A stretch of 46,361 nucleotides of DNA, taken from NCBI GenBank assembly GCA_017537245.1, contig JAFYLD010000004.1, positions 1 to 46,361 of the forward strand, read 5' to 3'. Both the position numbers and the translations under genes were made by a program. Within the stretch, counting starts at the first letter, position 1; every line of letters begins with the position of its first letter. Below, in pieces: positions 34,357 to 43,160 of the stretch. This stretch comes from Clostridia bacterium (lineage in GTDB: Bacteria > Bacillota > Clostridia > Oscillospirales > Acutalibacteraceae). Below the pieces are notes generated by a model. That model saw nothing but the letters and a program-made list of their open reading frames with translations, did not search any database and had not been told where the DNA came from.

Positions 34357-35298
34357 ATGAATAAAATTACCGTAATTGGTTCTGGTAACGTTGGTTCTAC
34401 CATTGCCTATACACTTACAATCATGGGAATCGCATCTGAGATTGTTATGATTGACGTTAACGAAGAAAAATCACTTGGTGAAGCGCTTGATATTAGACAG
34501 GGCGTATCATTCTGTAATCCTGTTTCGGTTTATGCAGGTTCTTATGCAGACGCTGTAAATTCTGATATCGTTGTTATTACTTCTGGTATGGCAAGAAAGC
34601 CAGGTCAGTCAAGACTAGATCTTGCTCAGGCTAACGTTGATATCATCAAGAGCATTGCAGATAAAATTGTTCCTGTAGCTCCAAAAGCTACATACGTTAT
34701 CGTTAGTAATCCTGTTGACGTTTTAACCTACGTTTTCTTAAAGCATACAGGTTTACCACAAGAACGCGTAATCGGTTCTGGTACAGTTCTTGATACTGCA
34801 AGACTTCGTTCAAGAATTTCAGAATATTATTCTGTAAACCAAAAGAACGTTCACGCTTACGTTTTGGGTGAGCACGGCGACAGTTCATTTGTGCCATGGT
34901 CACTTGCTAATATCTCTAACGTACCTGTTGAAACGTTTAGCGACGCAATTCAAACAAAGGAAATCTATCCTGAGTTTATTTTAAAGGACGTAGAAGACTA
35001 TATGCGCAAATCGGGTGCTAGAATTATTCAGCGCAAGGGCGCTACATTCTATGCAGTATCTATTTCTGTTTGCCATATATGTAAATCAATCCTTAGTGGT
35101 ATTGATACAACTCTTACCGTATCAACAATGCTTAATGGTGAATATGGTATCGATGACGTATGTTTAAGCCTTCTTAACGTTGTAGGCGATAAGGGTGCGC
35201 ACGCTAAGATTATGCTTCCTCTTAACGAAGAAGAAACAGCAGCGCTCCACAACAGCGCAAAGGTACTTAAAGATTTGATTAACAGTCTTGATATATAA
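34357..35298 (+). CDS. mdh: LDH-fold dehydrogenase, predicted malate dehydrogenase
   Basis: NAD-dependent 2-hydroxyacid dehydrogenase of the LDH/MDH superfamily, 313 residues. The Rossmann motif GSGNVGSTIAY is at residues 8-18, and Asp33 at the end of strand 2 favours NAD over NADP. The catalytic GEHGDSSFVPWS lies near residue 175. Overall it looks LDH-like, but the substrate-specificity loop reads GMARKPGQSRLDL, placing Arg80 where lactate dehydrogenases have Gln (Gln102 in Bacillus numbering). Arg there is the classic malate/oxaloacetate determinant. The next gene is fumarase, which supports oxaloacetate reduction to malate. Start chosen at 34357 behind TGAGGAG. Lactate activity cannot be excluded from sequence alone. 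Confidence 0.8.
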   Translation: MNKITVIGSGNVGSTIAYTLTIMGIASEIVMIDVNEEKSLGEALDIRQGVSFCNPVSVYAGSYADAVNSDIVVITSGMARKPGQSRLDLAQANVDIIKSIADKIVPVAPKATYVIVSNPVDVLTYVFLKHTGLPQERVIGSGTVLDTARLRSRISEYYSVNQKNVHAYVLGEHGDSSFVPWSLANISNVPVETFSDAIQTKEIYPEFILKDVEDYMRKSGARIIQRKGATFYAVSISVCHICKSILSGIDTTLTVSTMLNGEYGIDDVCLSLLNVVGDKGAHAKIMLPLNEEETAALHNSAKVLKDLINSLDI

Positions 35299-35314
35299 GA
35301 AAGGAAAAAAGATA

Positions 35315-36691
35315 ATGGAATATCGTATTGAACATGACTCAATGGGCGAAATGAAAGTTCCTGCTGACCGTCTTTGGGCAGCGCAAACTCAAAGAAGCCA
35401 CGAAAACTTTGAAATTGGCGTAGGTATTGAAACAATGCCACGTGAAATAATTCACGCATTTGGCGTACTTAAAAAGGCGGCTGCTATCACAAATCATGCC
35501 CTCCGTCCTGAAAAGATGACTGCTGAAAAGCTAGACGCTATCAAGGCTGCTTGTGATGAAATCATGGCAGGCGAGCTTAACGGTCATTTTCCACTTGTTG
35601 TATGGCAGACAGGCTCTGGTACACAGTCTAACATGAACTCTAACGAGGTTATTGCTAACCGTGGTAATCAAATTGCCGGCAAAGCTCTTTTACATCCAAA
35701 CGATGACTCAAATATGAGCCAGTCTTCTAACGATACTTTCCCAACTGCTATGCATATTGCAGCAGTATTAAGTCTTGAAGATAAGCTTATTCCTGCAGTT
35801 GAGGAATTAATTGCTACATTTAACAGACTTGAAAAAGAAAACGAAGGTATTGTTAAGAGTGGTAGAACACATCTTCAAGATGCAACACCTATCACATTTA
35901 GTCAAGAAATTAGCGGTTGGCGTTCAAGCCTTGAAAAAGACGTTGAACTTATCAAGCGTTCTATTGATCCACTTCGTGAATTAGCGCTTGGTGGTACTGC
36001 GGTAGGTACCGGTCTTAACGCTCCAAAGGGCTTTGATACAGGCGTTGCTGAAGAAGTTTCAAAAATTACTGGTAAAAAGTTTGTTACCGCTGCTAACAAG
36101 TTCCATGCTCTTACTTCAAAAGATGAACTTGTATTTGCTCACGGTGCAGTAAAAGCACTTGCTTGCGATATGATGAAGATAGCTAACGACGTTCGTTGGT
36201 TGGCATCTGGTCCACGTGATGGTCTTGGTGAAATCTTTATTCCTGAAAATGAGCCGGGTTCTTCTATCATGCCAGGTAAGGTTAACCCAACACAGTGCGA
36301 GGCTGTAACAATGGTTGCAGTTCAAGTAATGGGTAACGACGTGGCTATTGGTATGGCTGCTTCTCAAGGTAACTTTGAACTTAACGTATTTATGCCTGTT
36401 TGCATTTATAATTTCTTGCAGTCAGCTCGTCTTTTGGCTGAAGCAATTGTTTCATTCAACAAGAACTGCGCTGTTGGTATTAAAGCAAACAAAGAAAAGA
36501 TGCACCACAACTTGCATAACTCTTTGATGCTCGTTACCGCTCTTAATCCATATATCGGTTATGAAAATGCTGCAAAGACTGCTAAAAAGGCATTTAAAGA
36601 TAACATTTCACTAAAAGAAGCTTGCGTTGAACTCGGCTTCTTAACTGCTGAAAGATTTGATGAGGTTTTCCATCCGGAAGAGATGGTATAA
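35315..36691 (+). CDS. fumC: class II fumarate hydratase
   Basis: Oxygen-stable, iron-free fumarase that interconverts malate and fumarate, 458 residues. MEYRIEHDSMGEMKVPAD at the N terminus, WQTGSGTQSNMNSNEVI near residue 100, SGRTHLQDATP (catalytic His region), and the superfamily signature GSSIMPGKVNPTQCEA near residue 315 identify FumC. Start chosen at 35315 behind AGAAAGGA. Lying between malate dehydrogenase and fumarate reductase genes, it should run towards fumarate. The clostridial preference for class I iron-sulfur fumarases makes this choice worth noting. Confidence 0.95.
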   Translation: MEYRIEHDSMGEMKVPADRLWAAQTQRSHENFEIGVGIETMPREIIHAFGVLKKAAAITNHALRPEKMTAEKLDAIKAACDEIMAGELNGHFPLVVWQTGSGTQSNMNSNEVIANRGNQIAGKALLHPNDDSNMSQSSNDTFPTAMHIAAVLSLEDKLIPAVEELIATFNRLEKENEGIVKSGRTHLQDATPITFSQEISGWRSSLEKDVELIKRSIDPLRELALGGTAVGTGLNAPKGFDTGVAEEVSKITGKKFVTAANKFHALTSKDELVFAHGAVKALACDMMKIANDVRWLASGPRDGLGEIFIPENEPGSSIMPGKVNPTQCEAVTMVAVQVMGNDVAIGMAASQGNFELNVFMPVCIYNFLQSARLLAEAIVSFNKNCAVGIKANKEKMHHNLHNSLMLVTALNPYIGYENAAKTAKKAFKDNISLKEACVELGFLTAERFDEVFHPEEMV

Positions 36692-36706
36692 ATCGGAGGT
36701 AAATAA

Positions 36707-37498
36707 ATGAAGGTTAGTTATTTCCCTGGATGTACCTTAAAAAACAAGGCAAAAGATCTTGATATGTACGCATACAAGTCAGCTGAAGTTTTAGGTGTTA
36801 CTCTAGAAGAAATTGAAAACTGGCAATGCTGCGGCGGTGTTTTTACAACCGCAAATGATGAAGTTGCTACAAAGCTTTCTTCAATCCGCGCATTGAAATA
36901 TGCAGGCGATAAAGAACAACCACTTGTTACTGTTTGTTCCGCTTGTCATAACGTTATAAAACAAACCAATCATGCAATGCAAACAAATTCTGCATTTGCT
37001 GATAAGGTTAATCGTTATATGGCTGCTGATGGTTCATATAAGGGTGAAACCGAAGTGTATCATTACCTTGAAATGTTGCGTGACCTAGTAGGTTTTGACG
37101 TAATTAAAGAGAAGGTAGTTAATACTCTAAAGGGCAAAAAGATTGCAGCATATTATGGTTGCTTGCTTTTGCGTCCTAACAAGGTTATGAGAATGGATGA
37201 TCCTGAAAATCCAACCATAATGGAAGATTTAATTAAATCTTTGGGTGCTGACGCAGTAGTTTATGCAAAAAGAAACGAATGCTGCGGTGGTTATATTTCA
37301 CTAGAGAGTCCAGACGCTGCTAAAAAGAATAGTATTGCAATTATTGAAAACGCAAAGGTTAATGGCGCACAGATGATAATTACTGCATGTCCACTTTGTA
37401 AGTATAATCTTGAAAAGTGCGGCGCAGATATTCCGGTTGTTTATTTTACCGAGCTTTTGGCCGAGGCTCTTGGCGTAAAGGAGGATACAAATGCATAA
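36707..37498 (+). CDS. hdrB: heterodisulfide reductase-like subunit HdrB
   Basis: Two-CCG-domain protein, 263 residues. The first domain has Cys9, Cys41-Cys42, Cys77 and Cys80; the second has Cys152, Cys192-Cys193, Cys228 and Cys231. Both match the CX(n)CCGX(n)CXXC pattern that binds the noncubane [4Fe-4S] clusters of the disulfide-reducing site. In methanogens HdrB reduces CoM-S-S-CoB; here the acceptor is unknown, as bacteria lack those cofactors. A GGAGG site precedes it, and its last 8 bases overlap hdrC. It could alternatively deliver electrons to the fumarate reductase encoded downstream. Confidence 0.88.
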   Translation: MKVSYFPGCTLKNKAKDLDMYAYKSAEVLGVTLEEIENWQCCGGVFTTANDEVATKLSSIRALKYAGDKEQPLVTVCSACHNVIKQTNHAMQTNSAFADKVNRYMAADGSYKGETEVYHYLEMLRDLVGFDVIKEKVVNTLKGKKIAAYYGCLLLRPNKVMRMDDPENPTIMEDLIKSLGADAVVYAKRNECCGGYISLESPDAAKKNSIAIIENAKVNGAQMIITACPLCKYNLEKCGADIPVVYFTELLAEALGVKEDTNA

Positions 37499-37880
37499 CA
37501 ATAAGTATCTTCGCGATGAAATTATACGTATCAGTGGCGCTGACGTTAGTAAATGTATGCGTTGTGGTAAATGCTCTGCAACGTGTCCTGCATACGATGA
37601 GATGGAATATCATCCACACCAGTTTGTAAACATGGTTGAATGTGGTGATATTGAACCACTTCTTAATTCAGAGTCGCTATATAAATGTTTATCGTGTTTT
37701 GCTTGTATCGACAGATGTCCTCGCGGTGTTCAACCTGCAAAGGTTGTAGAGGCAGTTCGTCTTACCGCTATAAGAAAACAAGGTGCAAACCATATTACTG
37801 CTGACGATATTCCTGCTGTTGTAGATGCTGATACACCACAACAGTTGCTAGTTAGCGCATTTAGAAAATATACAAAGTAA
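37491..37880 (+). CDS. hdrC: heterodisulfide reductase-like subunit HdrC
   Basis: Electron-wire subunit of 129 residues linking HdrA to HdrB. Two 4Fe-4S motifs are seen: Cys22, 25, 28, 32 (CMRCGKCSATCP) and Cys66, 69, 72, 76 (CLSCFACIDRCP). It has the soluble HdrC form, without the membrane helices of HdrDE systems. An AAAGGAGG site precedes the start, inside the end of hdrB. Confidence 0.9.
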   Translation: MHNNKYLRDEIIRISGADVSKCMRCGKCSATCPAYDEMEYHPHQFVNMVECGDIEPLLNSESLYKCLSCFACIDRCPRGVQPAKVVEAVRLTAIRKQGANHITADDIPAVVDADTPQQLLVSAFRKYTK

Positions 37881-37895
37881 AGGAGGAAAAGACAA

Positions 37896-39890
37896 ATGCA
37901 AAGAGTTGGTGTTTTTGTATGTTGGTGTGGTAGTAACATTGCTGGTACAGTTGACGTAGAAGCAGTGTCAGAAGCCTTGAAAAGCGAACCTGGTGTAGTC
38001 TTTTCCACCAATTATCAATATATGTGTTCACAAGCAGGTCAAGATATGATTAAAGACGCTGTAAAAGAACACAATCTTACTGGTATCGTAGTATGTTCTT
38101 GTTCACCAAGAATGCACGAAGCAACCTTCCGCAAAACCGCGGCGGCTGCTGGTCTTAATCCATATATGGTTGAGATTGCAAATATTCGTGAACAGTGTTC
38201 TTGGGTACATAAAGACGTACTCACAGGTACCGAAAAAGCTATTATTTTAGGTAAAGCAGCGGTTGCTAAGGTTAATCTTAATACTCCACTTATTCCTGGT
38301 GAATCACCAGTTACAAAGCGTGCTTTGGTTATTGGTGGCGGCATTGCCGGTATTCAAACCGCTCTTGATATTGCTGACGCAGGTTTTGAGGTAGATATTG
38401 TCGAAAAGAAACCTACAATCGGTGGTAAAATGGCACAGCTCGATAAAACTTTCCCAACACTTGACTGTGCCGCTTGTATCTTGACACCTAAAATGGTTGA
38501 CGTAGCACAAAACGAGAAGATTAGAATTTTCTCATATAGTGAAGTTACCGAGGTACAAGGTTTTGTTGGTAACTTTGATGTAACTATCAAGAAAAACGCC
38601 CGATATGTTAAAGAAGAAATTTGTACCGGTTGTGGCGCTTGTGTTGAAAAGTGTCCAATGAAGAAGATTCCTAACGAGTTTAATCTTGGTATGGATAATC
38701 GTAGTGCTATTTATATTCCTTTTGCACAAGCAGTGCCAAAGGTTGCTACCATTGATCCAAACGCTTGTAATATGCTTAAAAACGGCAAATGTGGCGTTTG
38801 TTCAAAGGTTTGCGCAGCAGGCGCTATTGACTATACACAAAAAGATGAATATATCAATGAAAAGTATGGCGCTATCGTTGTAGCAACAGGCTTTAATCCG
38901 ATTAGCATGGATAAGTTTGACGAGTTTGCTTACAATCAGTCAAAAGACGTTATCACTTCACTTGAATTTGAGCGTCTTACTAATGCGGCAGGTCCTTCTG
39001 CCGGTAAGTTGGTTCGTCCATCTGACGGTAAACATCCACATACTATCGTTTTTGTACAGTGTGTAGGCTCTCGTTGTGAGTCATGCGCAGAAAAGGGTAA
39101 AGAATATTGCTCAAAGATTTGCTGTATGTATACTGCAAAACACGCAATGCTTACTCGTGATAAATATCCGGATACTGAGGTTTACGTATTCTATATTGAC
39201 GTACGTACACCAGGTAAAAACTTCGACGAATTTTATCGTCGTGCTGTTGAAGAATACGGTGTTAAATACGTTAAGGGCATGGTAGGTAAGGTAACACCAG
39301 AAGGCGATAAGTTAAAGGTTCAAGCATCTGACCTAATTGCTAACAAGCAGTTACACATTGATGCCGATTTGGTTGTATTAGCTGCTGCTATCGAGCCTGA
39401 TAAATCGGCTCGTCCGCTTGCTACAATGCTTACAGCTAGTATGGATACAAACGATTTCTTTACCGAGGCTCATCCAAAGCTTCGTCCTGTAGAGAGCCCA
39501 ACTGCCGGTGTGTTCCTTTCCGGCGCTTGTCAAGGACCAAAAGATATTCCAGAAACCGTATCACAAGCTGGTGCAGCGGCTTCTAAAGTTATTGGTCTTC
39601 TTGCAAAAGACAAACTTACAGGTAACCCTTGCGTTGCAAATTCTAACGAACTTATGTGTAATGGTTGTTCTTCTTGCGCAAACGTTTGTCCTTATGGTGC
39701 AATCAGTTACGAAGACAAAGAATTCCGTATGCCAGATAGAACAACAAAGGTAAGAAGAGTAGCTGTTGTTAATCCTGCGGTTTGTCAGGGTTGTGGCGCG
39801 TGTACCGTTGCTTGTCCTTCGGGTGCTATGGACCTTAAGGGATTTGCAAATTCACAAATTATGGCGGAGGTTGACGCAATATGCAAGTAA
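37896..39890 (+). CDS. hdrA: heterodisulfide reductase-like subunit HdrA (FAD, electron-bifurcation site)
   Basis: Central flavoprotein of 664 residues, the site of flavin-based electron bifurcation in characterised HdrABC complexes. The N-terminal cluster domain starts RVGVFVCWCGSNI and includes VVCSCSPRMHEATFR. The FAD Rossmann motif is VIGGGIAGIQTALDIA (about 145-160), followed by TFPTLDCAACILTPKM. An inserted ferredoxin pair (ICTGCGACVEKCP near 242, then CGVCSKVCAAGAI) and a C-terminal pair (MCNGCSSCANVCP and CQGCGACTVACP) supply further clusters. No in-frame UGA/selenocysteine is used. It overlaps the FlxD gene by 10 bases. Confidence 0.93.
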   Translation: MQRVGVFVCWCGSNIAGTVDVEAVSEALKSEPGVVFSTNYQYMCSQAGQDMIKDAVKEHNLTGIVVCSCSPRMHEATFRKTAAAAGLNPYMVEIANIREQCSWVHKDVLTGTEKAIILGKAAVAKVNLNTPLIPGESPVTKRALVIGGGIAGIQTALDIADAGFEVDIVEKKPTIGGKMAQLDKTFPTLDCAACILTPKMVDVAQNEKIRIFSYSEVTEVQGFVGNFDVTIKKNARYVKEEICTGCGACVEKCPMKKIPNEFNLGMDNRSAIYIPFAQAVPKVATIDPNACNMLKNGKCGVCSKVCAAGAIDYTQKDEYINEKYGAIVVATGFNPISMDKFDEFAYNQSKDVITSLEFERLTNAAGPSAGKLVRPSDGKHPHTIVFVQCVGSRCESCAEKGKEYCSKICCMYTAKHAMLTRDKYPDTEVYVFYIDVRTPGKNFDEFYRRAVEEYGVKYVKGMVGKVTPEGDKLKVQASDLIANKQLHIDADLVVLAAAIEPDKSARPLATMLTASMDTNDFFTEAHPKLRPVESPTAGVFLSGACQGPKDIPETVSQAGAAASKVIGLLAKDKLTGNPCVANSNELMCNGCSSCANVCPYGAISYEDKEFRMPDRTTKVRRVAVVNPAVCQGCGACTVACPSGAMDLKGFANSQIMAEVDAICK

Positions 39891-40315
39891 ATGAATATAA
39901 GCCTTTAATTGTTGCATTTTGCTGCAACTGGTGTTCTTATGCGGGTGCTGACCTTGCCGGTAACAATCGCTTGGCATATCCTGCTGACGTTAAAATTATT
40001 CGTGTGCCATGTTCATGCCGTGTAAATCCTATGTTTATTTTGCGTGCATTTCAGCGTGGTGCTGACGGTGTAATTATTTGTGGTTGTCACCCGGGTGACT
40101 GTCACTATACTTCGGGTAACTATTATACCCGTCGTCGTATGGCGGCTCTTTTCTCAATGCTAGATTACTTAGGTATTGAAAAAGAACGTACCCGCGTTGA
40201 GTGGGTATCTGCTGCTGAAGGCGCTAAGTTTGCTGCAACTATGAATGATTTTGCAAAAACAGTAGCTTCACTCGGCGAAAACAAAAGATTGGAGGATTTA
40301 AGATGCAAAAAATAA
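39881..40315 (+). CDS. flxD: MvhD/FlxD-type [2Fe-2S] electron-transfer protein
   Basis: Connects HdrA to its electron-donating module. The 144-residue protein has the conserved cysteine pattern of the MvhD/FlpD family: Cys14, Cys15, Cys18 (FCCNWCSY), Cys44, Cys46 (PCSCRV), then Cys67, Cys69, Cys74 (ICGCHPGDCHY). The family normally docks a hydrogenase, formate dehydrogenase or Flx module on HdrA; here the three genes that follow suggest the Flx (NADH) type. The start lies inside hdrA and its end overlaps the next gene by 13 bases. Confidence 0.9.
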   Translation: MQVNEYKPLIVAFCCNWCSYAGADLAGNNRLAYPADVKIIRVPCSCRVNPMFILRAFQRGADGVIICGCHPGDCHYTSGNYYTRRRMAALFSMLDYLGIEKERTRVEWVSAAEGAKFAATMNDFAKTVASLGENKRLEDLRCKK

Positions 40316-41301
40316 CTCGTGATCAATTAGTTAGCAAAGCATCAGAACTCCTTTCTAACGGTACTGTTTGTTGTGTTCTAGGTTGGGGAATGGGTGAGTT
40401 CGATTACGACGTAACTCCTACCGTTTTCAATACAGTTGAAGAACTTAACAATGGTTTTGTTTTCAATGATTTCTGTGGCGCTAACTTCTCTAAATATTTA
40501 GTATCAAAGGCTGCTAAATGCGATGGAAAAATCCTTGTTTTATTAAAGCCTTGTGATACTTATAGTTTTAATCAACTTTTAACCGAGCATCGCTTTGATA
40601 GGGAAAAGGTTTACGTTGTAGGTATACCATGCGAGGGTATGGCTGACGTATCAAAAGTTAAGGCAATTTGTGGTGAAGGTATATTAGCTATCAGCTCAAA
40701 TGGCGATAACATAAACGTAACAACACTTTATGATGAAAATCCAATTGTTATAAATGCTGCTGACGTTTTAGCAGAGCGTTGTGTTAATTGCAAGAGCAAA
40801 AAGCACGTTGCTTATGATGAACTTTTGGGTGATGAGGGCGAAGTTATCGAGTCAAATCGTTTTGATGAGGTTGCTCGTCTTGAGGCAATGAGCGCTGATG
40901 AAAGATTTGCTTTTTGGCAAAACGAACTTTCACGTTGTATTCGTTGCAACGCTTGTCGTGACGCTTGTCCTGCATGTACTTGTGAAAAATGTGTTTTTGA
41001 CAATCCAAATTCTGGTGTTGAAAACAAATCACCTGCAAATAGTTTTGAAGAAAAACTATTCCATATTATTCGTGCATATCACGTAGCAGGTCGTTGTACT
41101 GACTGCGGTGAATGTTCACGTGTTTGCCCACAAAATATTCCTCTTCACCTGCTTAACCGTAAATTCATCAAAGATATAAATGAATTTTACGGCGACTATC
41201 AAGCAGGTGAAGAGGTTGGTATGCGTGCTCCTTTGGTTAACTATACAACCGAAGATTTAGAGCCGGGCGAGGTTTTTGATAGGGGGGCTGACAATGCGTA
41301 A
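40303..41301 (+). CDS. flxC: FrhB/FdhB-like iron-sulfur protein (FlxC-like)
   Basis: 332 residues. The N-terminal half resembles the FrhB/FdhB beta-subunit family (GWGMGEFDYDVTPTVF, LLKPCDTYSFNQLL, GIPCEGM). A C-terminal 4Fe-4S pair is formed by CIRCNACRDACPACTCEKC and CTDCGECSRVCP. Its place between the MvhD-type protein and the AsrA-like protein matches the Flx gene clusters that accompany HdrABC in anaerobes; the letter C is a tentative assignment. Probable role: electron relay, possibly flavin-containing. An AGATTGGAGG site precedes the start. Confidence 0.72.
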   Translation: MQKITRDQLVSKASELLSNGTVCCVLGWGMGEFDYDVTPTVFNTVEELNNGFVFNDFCGANFSKYLVSKAAKCDGKILVLLKPCDTYSFNQLLTEHRFDREKVYVVGIPCEGMADVSKVKAICGEGILAISSNGDNINVTTLYDENPIVINAADVLAERCVNCKSKKHVAYDELLGDEGEVIESNRFDEVARLEAMSADERFAFWQNELSRCIRCNACRDACPACTCEKCVFDNPNSGVENKSPANSFEEKLFHIIRAYHVAGRCTDCGECSRVCPQNIPLHLLNRKFIKDINEFYGDYQAGEEVGMRAPLVNYTTEDLEPGEVFDRGADNA

Positions 41302-42322
41302 GTGTTCTCTTGATAAAATTAATCTTATTTTTGCTGAGATTGCAAAAAACGCTGAGCTCTATCTTCCTGTCGATCAAAACGACGGAAGCGCCGCTTACAA
41401 GAAGTGGGAGGAAGGTACCGCTTGGAGCAACAAACTCAACACTGTTAAAAGCCCTAAAGACTTCTTTTTTCCTCAAACTGAAGATTTAATGCAGTTTAAA
41501 ACTCAAGGCAAAAACATCGAAATAGTTGATACTAGATCAGCTCTCCAAGATTTTGTTATATTTGGTGTTAGAGCGTGTGACGTAAAGAGCTTTGATATAC
41601 TTGATCGTGTATTTTTAAGCGAACCTGTAGATAGTTTCTACGCGTCACGCAGAAAACACGGCGTTATCATTTCTCTTGCGTGTACAAGACCTTCAGAAAC
41701 TTGTTTCTGCAAGACTTTTGATATTGACCCTGCAAATCCAACAGGCGATATTTCTGCTTGGAAAACCGAAAGCGAAATTTTCTTTGCGGCTAATACCGAA
41801 AAGGGCGCAGCGCTACTTGATAAACTTTCTTCACTTACCGAAGAATGCGACGATGCTGCTGTATTAGAGCAAAAGGAAAAGATAAACGCTATTATGGATA
41901 AGCTACCACTTAAGAATCTTACAACAGATGCTTTTGGCGGCGGTAAAACAAACGAACTCTTTAACGCTCCTGAATGGGACGAGTTATCTAGCGCGTGTTT
42001 AGGTTGCGGCACCTGTACTTTTGTGTGTCCTACTTGTCAATGCTATGATATTAAAGACTTTAACACCGGTAACGGCGTTGTTCGTTTTAGATGTTGGGAT
42101 TCTTGTATGTATTCCGACTTTACAAAGATGGCGCATGGTAACAACCGTCTAACTCAAAAAGAACGTTTCCGTCAGAGATTTATGCACAAGCTTGTATATT
42201 ATCCTGAAAACAATGATGGTTTATTTAGCTGTGTAGGTTGTGGTCGCTGTCTTGCAAAATGCCCAATTTCTATGAATATTGTTAAGGTAATGAAAAAGAT
42301 TGGAGGAAAAAAAGATGAATAA
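41294..42322 (+). CDS. flxB: 4Fe-4S dicluster protein, HydB/AsrA-like (FlxB-like)
   Basis: 342 residues. The N-terminal domain is related to the sulfhydrogenase beta / anaerobic sulfite reductase A family (VIFGVRACDVKSFDILDRVF, LACTRPSETCFC). Two ferredoxin motifs follow: CLGCGTCTFVCPTCQC near residue 235 and CVGCGRCLAKCP near residue 315. It would move electrons between the NADH-binding FlxA and the rest of the complex. Start chosen at 41294 because AGGGGGG lies 6 bases upstream; it overlaps the previous gene by 8 bases and the next by 8. The letter B is a tentative assignment. Confidence 0.75.
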   Translation: MRKCSLDKINLIFAEIAKNAELYLPVDQNDGSAAYKKWEEGTAWSNKLNTVKSPKDFFFPQTEDLMQFKTQGKNIEIVDTRSALQDFVIFGVRACDVKSFDILDRVFLSEPVDSFYASRRKHGVIISLACTRPSETCFCKTFDIDPANPTGDISAWKTESEIFFAANTEKGAALLDKLSSLTEECDDAAVLEQKEKINAIMDKLPLKNLTTDAFGGGKTNELFNAPEWDELSSACLGCGTCTFVCPTCQCYDIKDFNTGNGVVRFRCWDSCMYSDFTKMAHGNNRLTQKERFRQRFMHKLVYYPENNDGLFSCVGCGRCLAKCPISMNIVKVMKKIGGKKDE

Positions 42323-43148
42323 TATTAACGAAACTTTAATTCCAAAAATCGGTGTTATTACCGATGTTCGTATCGATACACCAGACATAAAAACGTTTAG
42401 AGTTGTAACTCCAGATGGTAAAAAAGCGTTTGACCACAGACCAGGTCAGTGCGCAATGCTTTCAGTACCTGGTGTTGGCGAAGCAATGTTTTCTATTACC
42501 TCTTCACCAACAAATGAAGAGTATATGGAGTTTTCTATTAAAAAGTGTGGCTGTGTAACCGATTGGCTACACCAAGCTGAACCGGGTCAACAAATCACTA
42601 TTCGTGGACCTTATGGTGAACCATTCCCGGTTGACGACGTTTTTGCTGGCAAGGATCTTTTGTTTATTGCGGGCGGTGTTGGTCTTGCACCTCTTCGTTC
42701 TGTAATCAACTACTGCCGTCATTATCGTGATCGTTATGGTAAAATTGATATCGTTTACGGTTCTCGTAGTAAAGACGATCTTCTTGACTATAAAGAAATT
42801 ATCGAAGAGTGGTCAACCGATACCGGCGTAAACGTTCACTTGACTATCGATAATCCTCAAGAAGGTTGGGATGGCCACGTAGGTTTTGTTCCAAATTACG
42901 TAAAAGAACTTGGATTTGATACTAACAAGGTAGCCGTTTTGTGCGGACCACCTATTATGATTAAATTTACACTTGATGGACTTTGTGAAATCGGTTTTGA
43001 TAAAACTAACGTTTACACAACACTCGAACTTCGCATGAAATGCGGTGTAGGTAAGTGCGGTAGATGTAACGTTGGCGCAAAGTACGTTTGCAAAGATGGT
43101 CCGGTCTTTCGTTGTGACGAATTGGAAGAGCTTCCAAGCGAGTATTAA
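42315..43148 (+). CDS. flxA: FAD/NAD-binding oxidoreductase (FlxA-like, HydG/AsrB type)
   Basis: Probable NADH-oxidising subunit, 277 residues, ferredoxin-reductase fold. FAD is held by HRPGQCAMLSV and MFSITSSP (about residues 43-65). The pyridine-nucleotide site is IAGGVGLAPLRS near residue 113 with a CGPPIMIKFT motif near residue 211. The C-terminal [2Fe-2S] ligands are in MKCGVGKCGRCNVG plus a later YVCKDGP cysteine. It has the same plan as PyrK and sulfhydrogenase gamma. Start chosen at 42315 behind TTGGAGG. With the preceding three genes it makes a complete FlxABCD-like set beside hdrABC, the arrangement described for NADH-linked Hdr complexes in Desulfovibrio. Confidence 0.85.
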   Translation: MNNINETLIPKIGVITDVRIDTPDIKTFRVVTPDGKKAFDHRPGQCAMLSVPGVGEAMFSITSSPTNEEYMEFSIKKCGCVTDWLHQAEPGQQITIRGPYGEPFPVDDVFAGKDLLFIAGGVGLAPLRSVINYCRHYRDRYGKIDIVYGSRSKDDLLDYKEIIEEWSTDTGVNVHLTIDNPQEGWDGHVGFVPNYVKELGFDTNKVAVLCGPPIMIKFTLDGLCEIGFDKTNVYTTLELRMKCGVGKCGRCNVGAKYVCKDGPVFRCDELEELPSEY

Positions 43149-43160
43149 AGGAGAAAAAAC

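Noticed and set aside
38304-38729. Long open frames antisense to hdrA and similar antisense frames elsewhere
   Set aside because: They lack ribosome binding sites and recognisable domains and lie wholly inside well-supported genes on the other strand.
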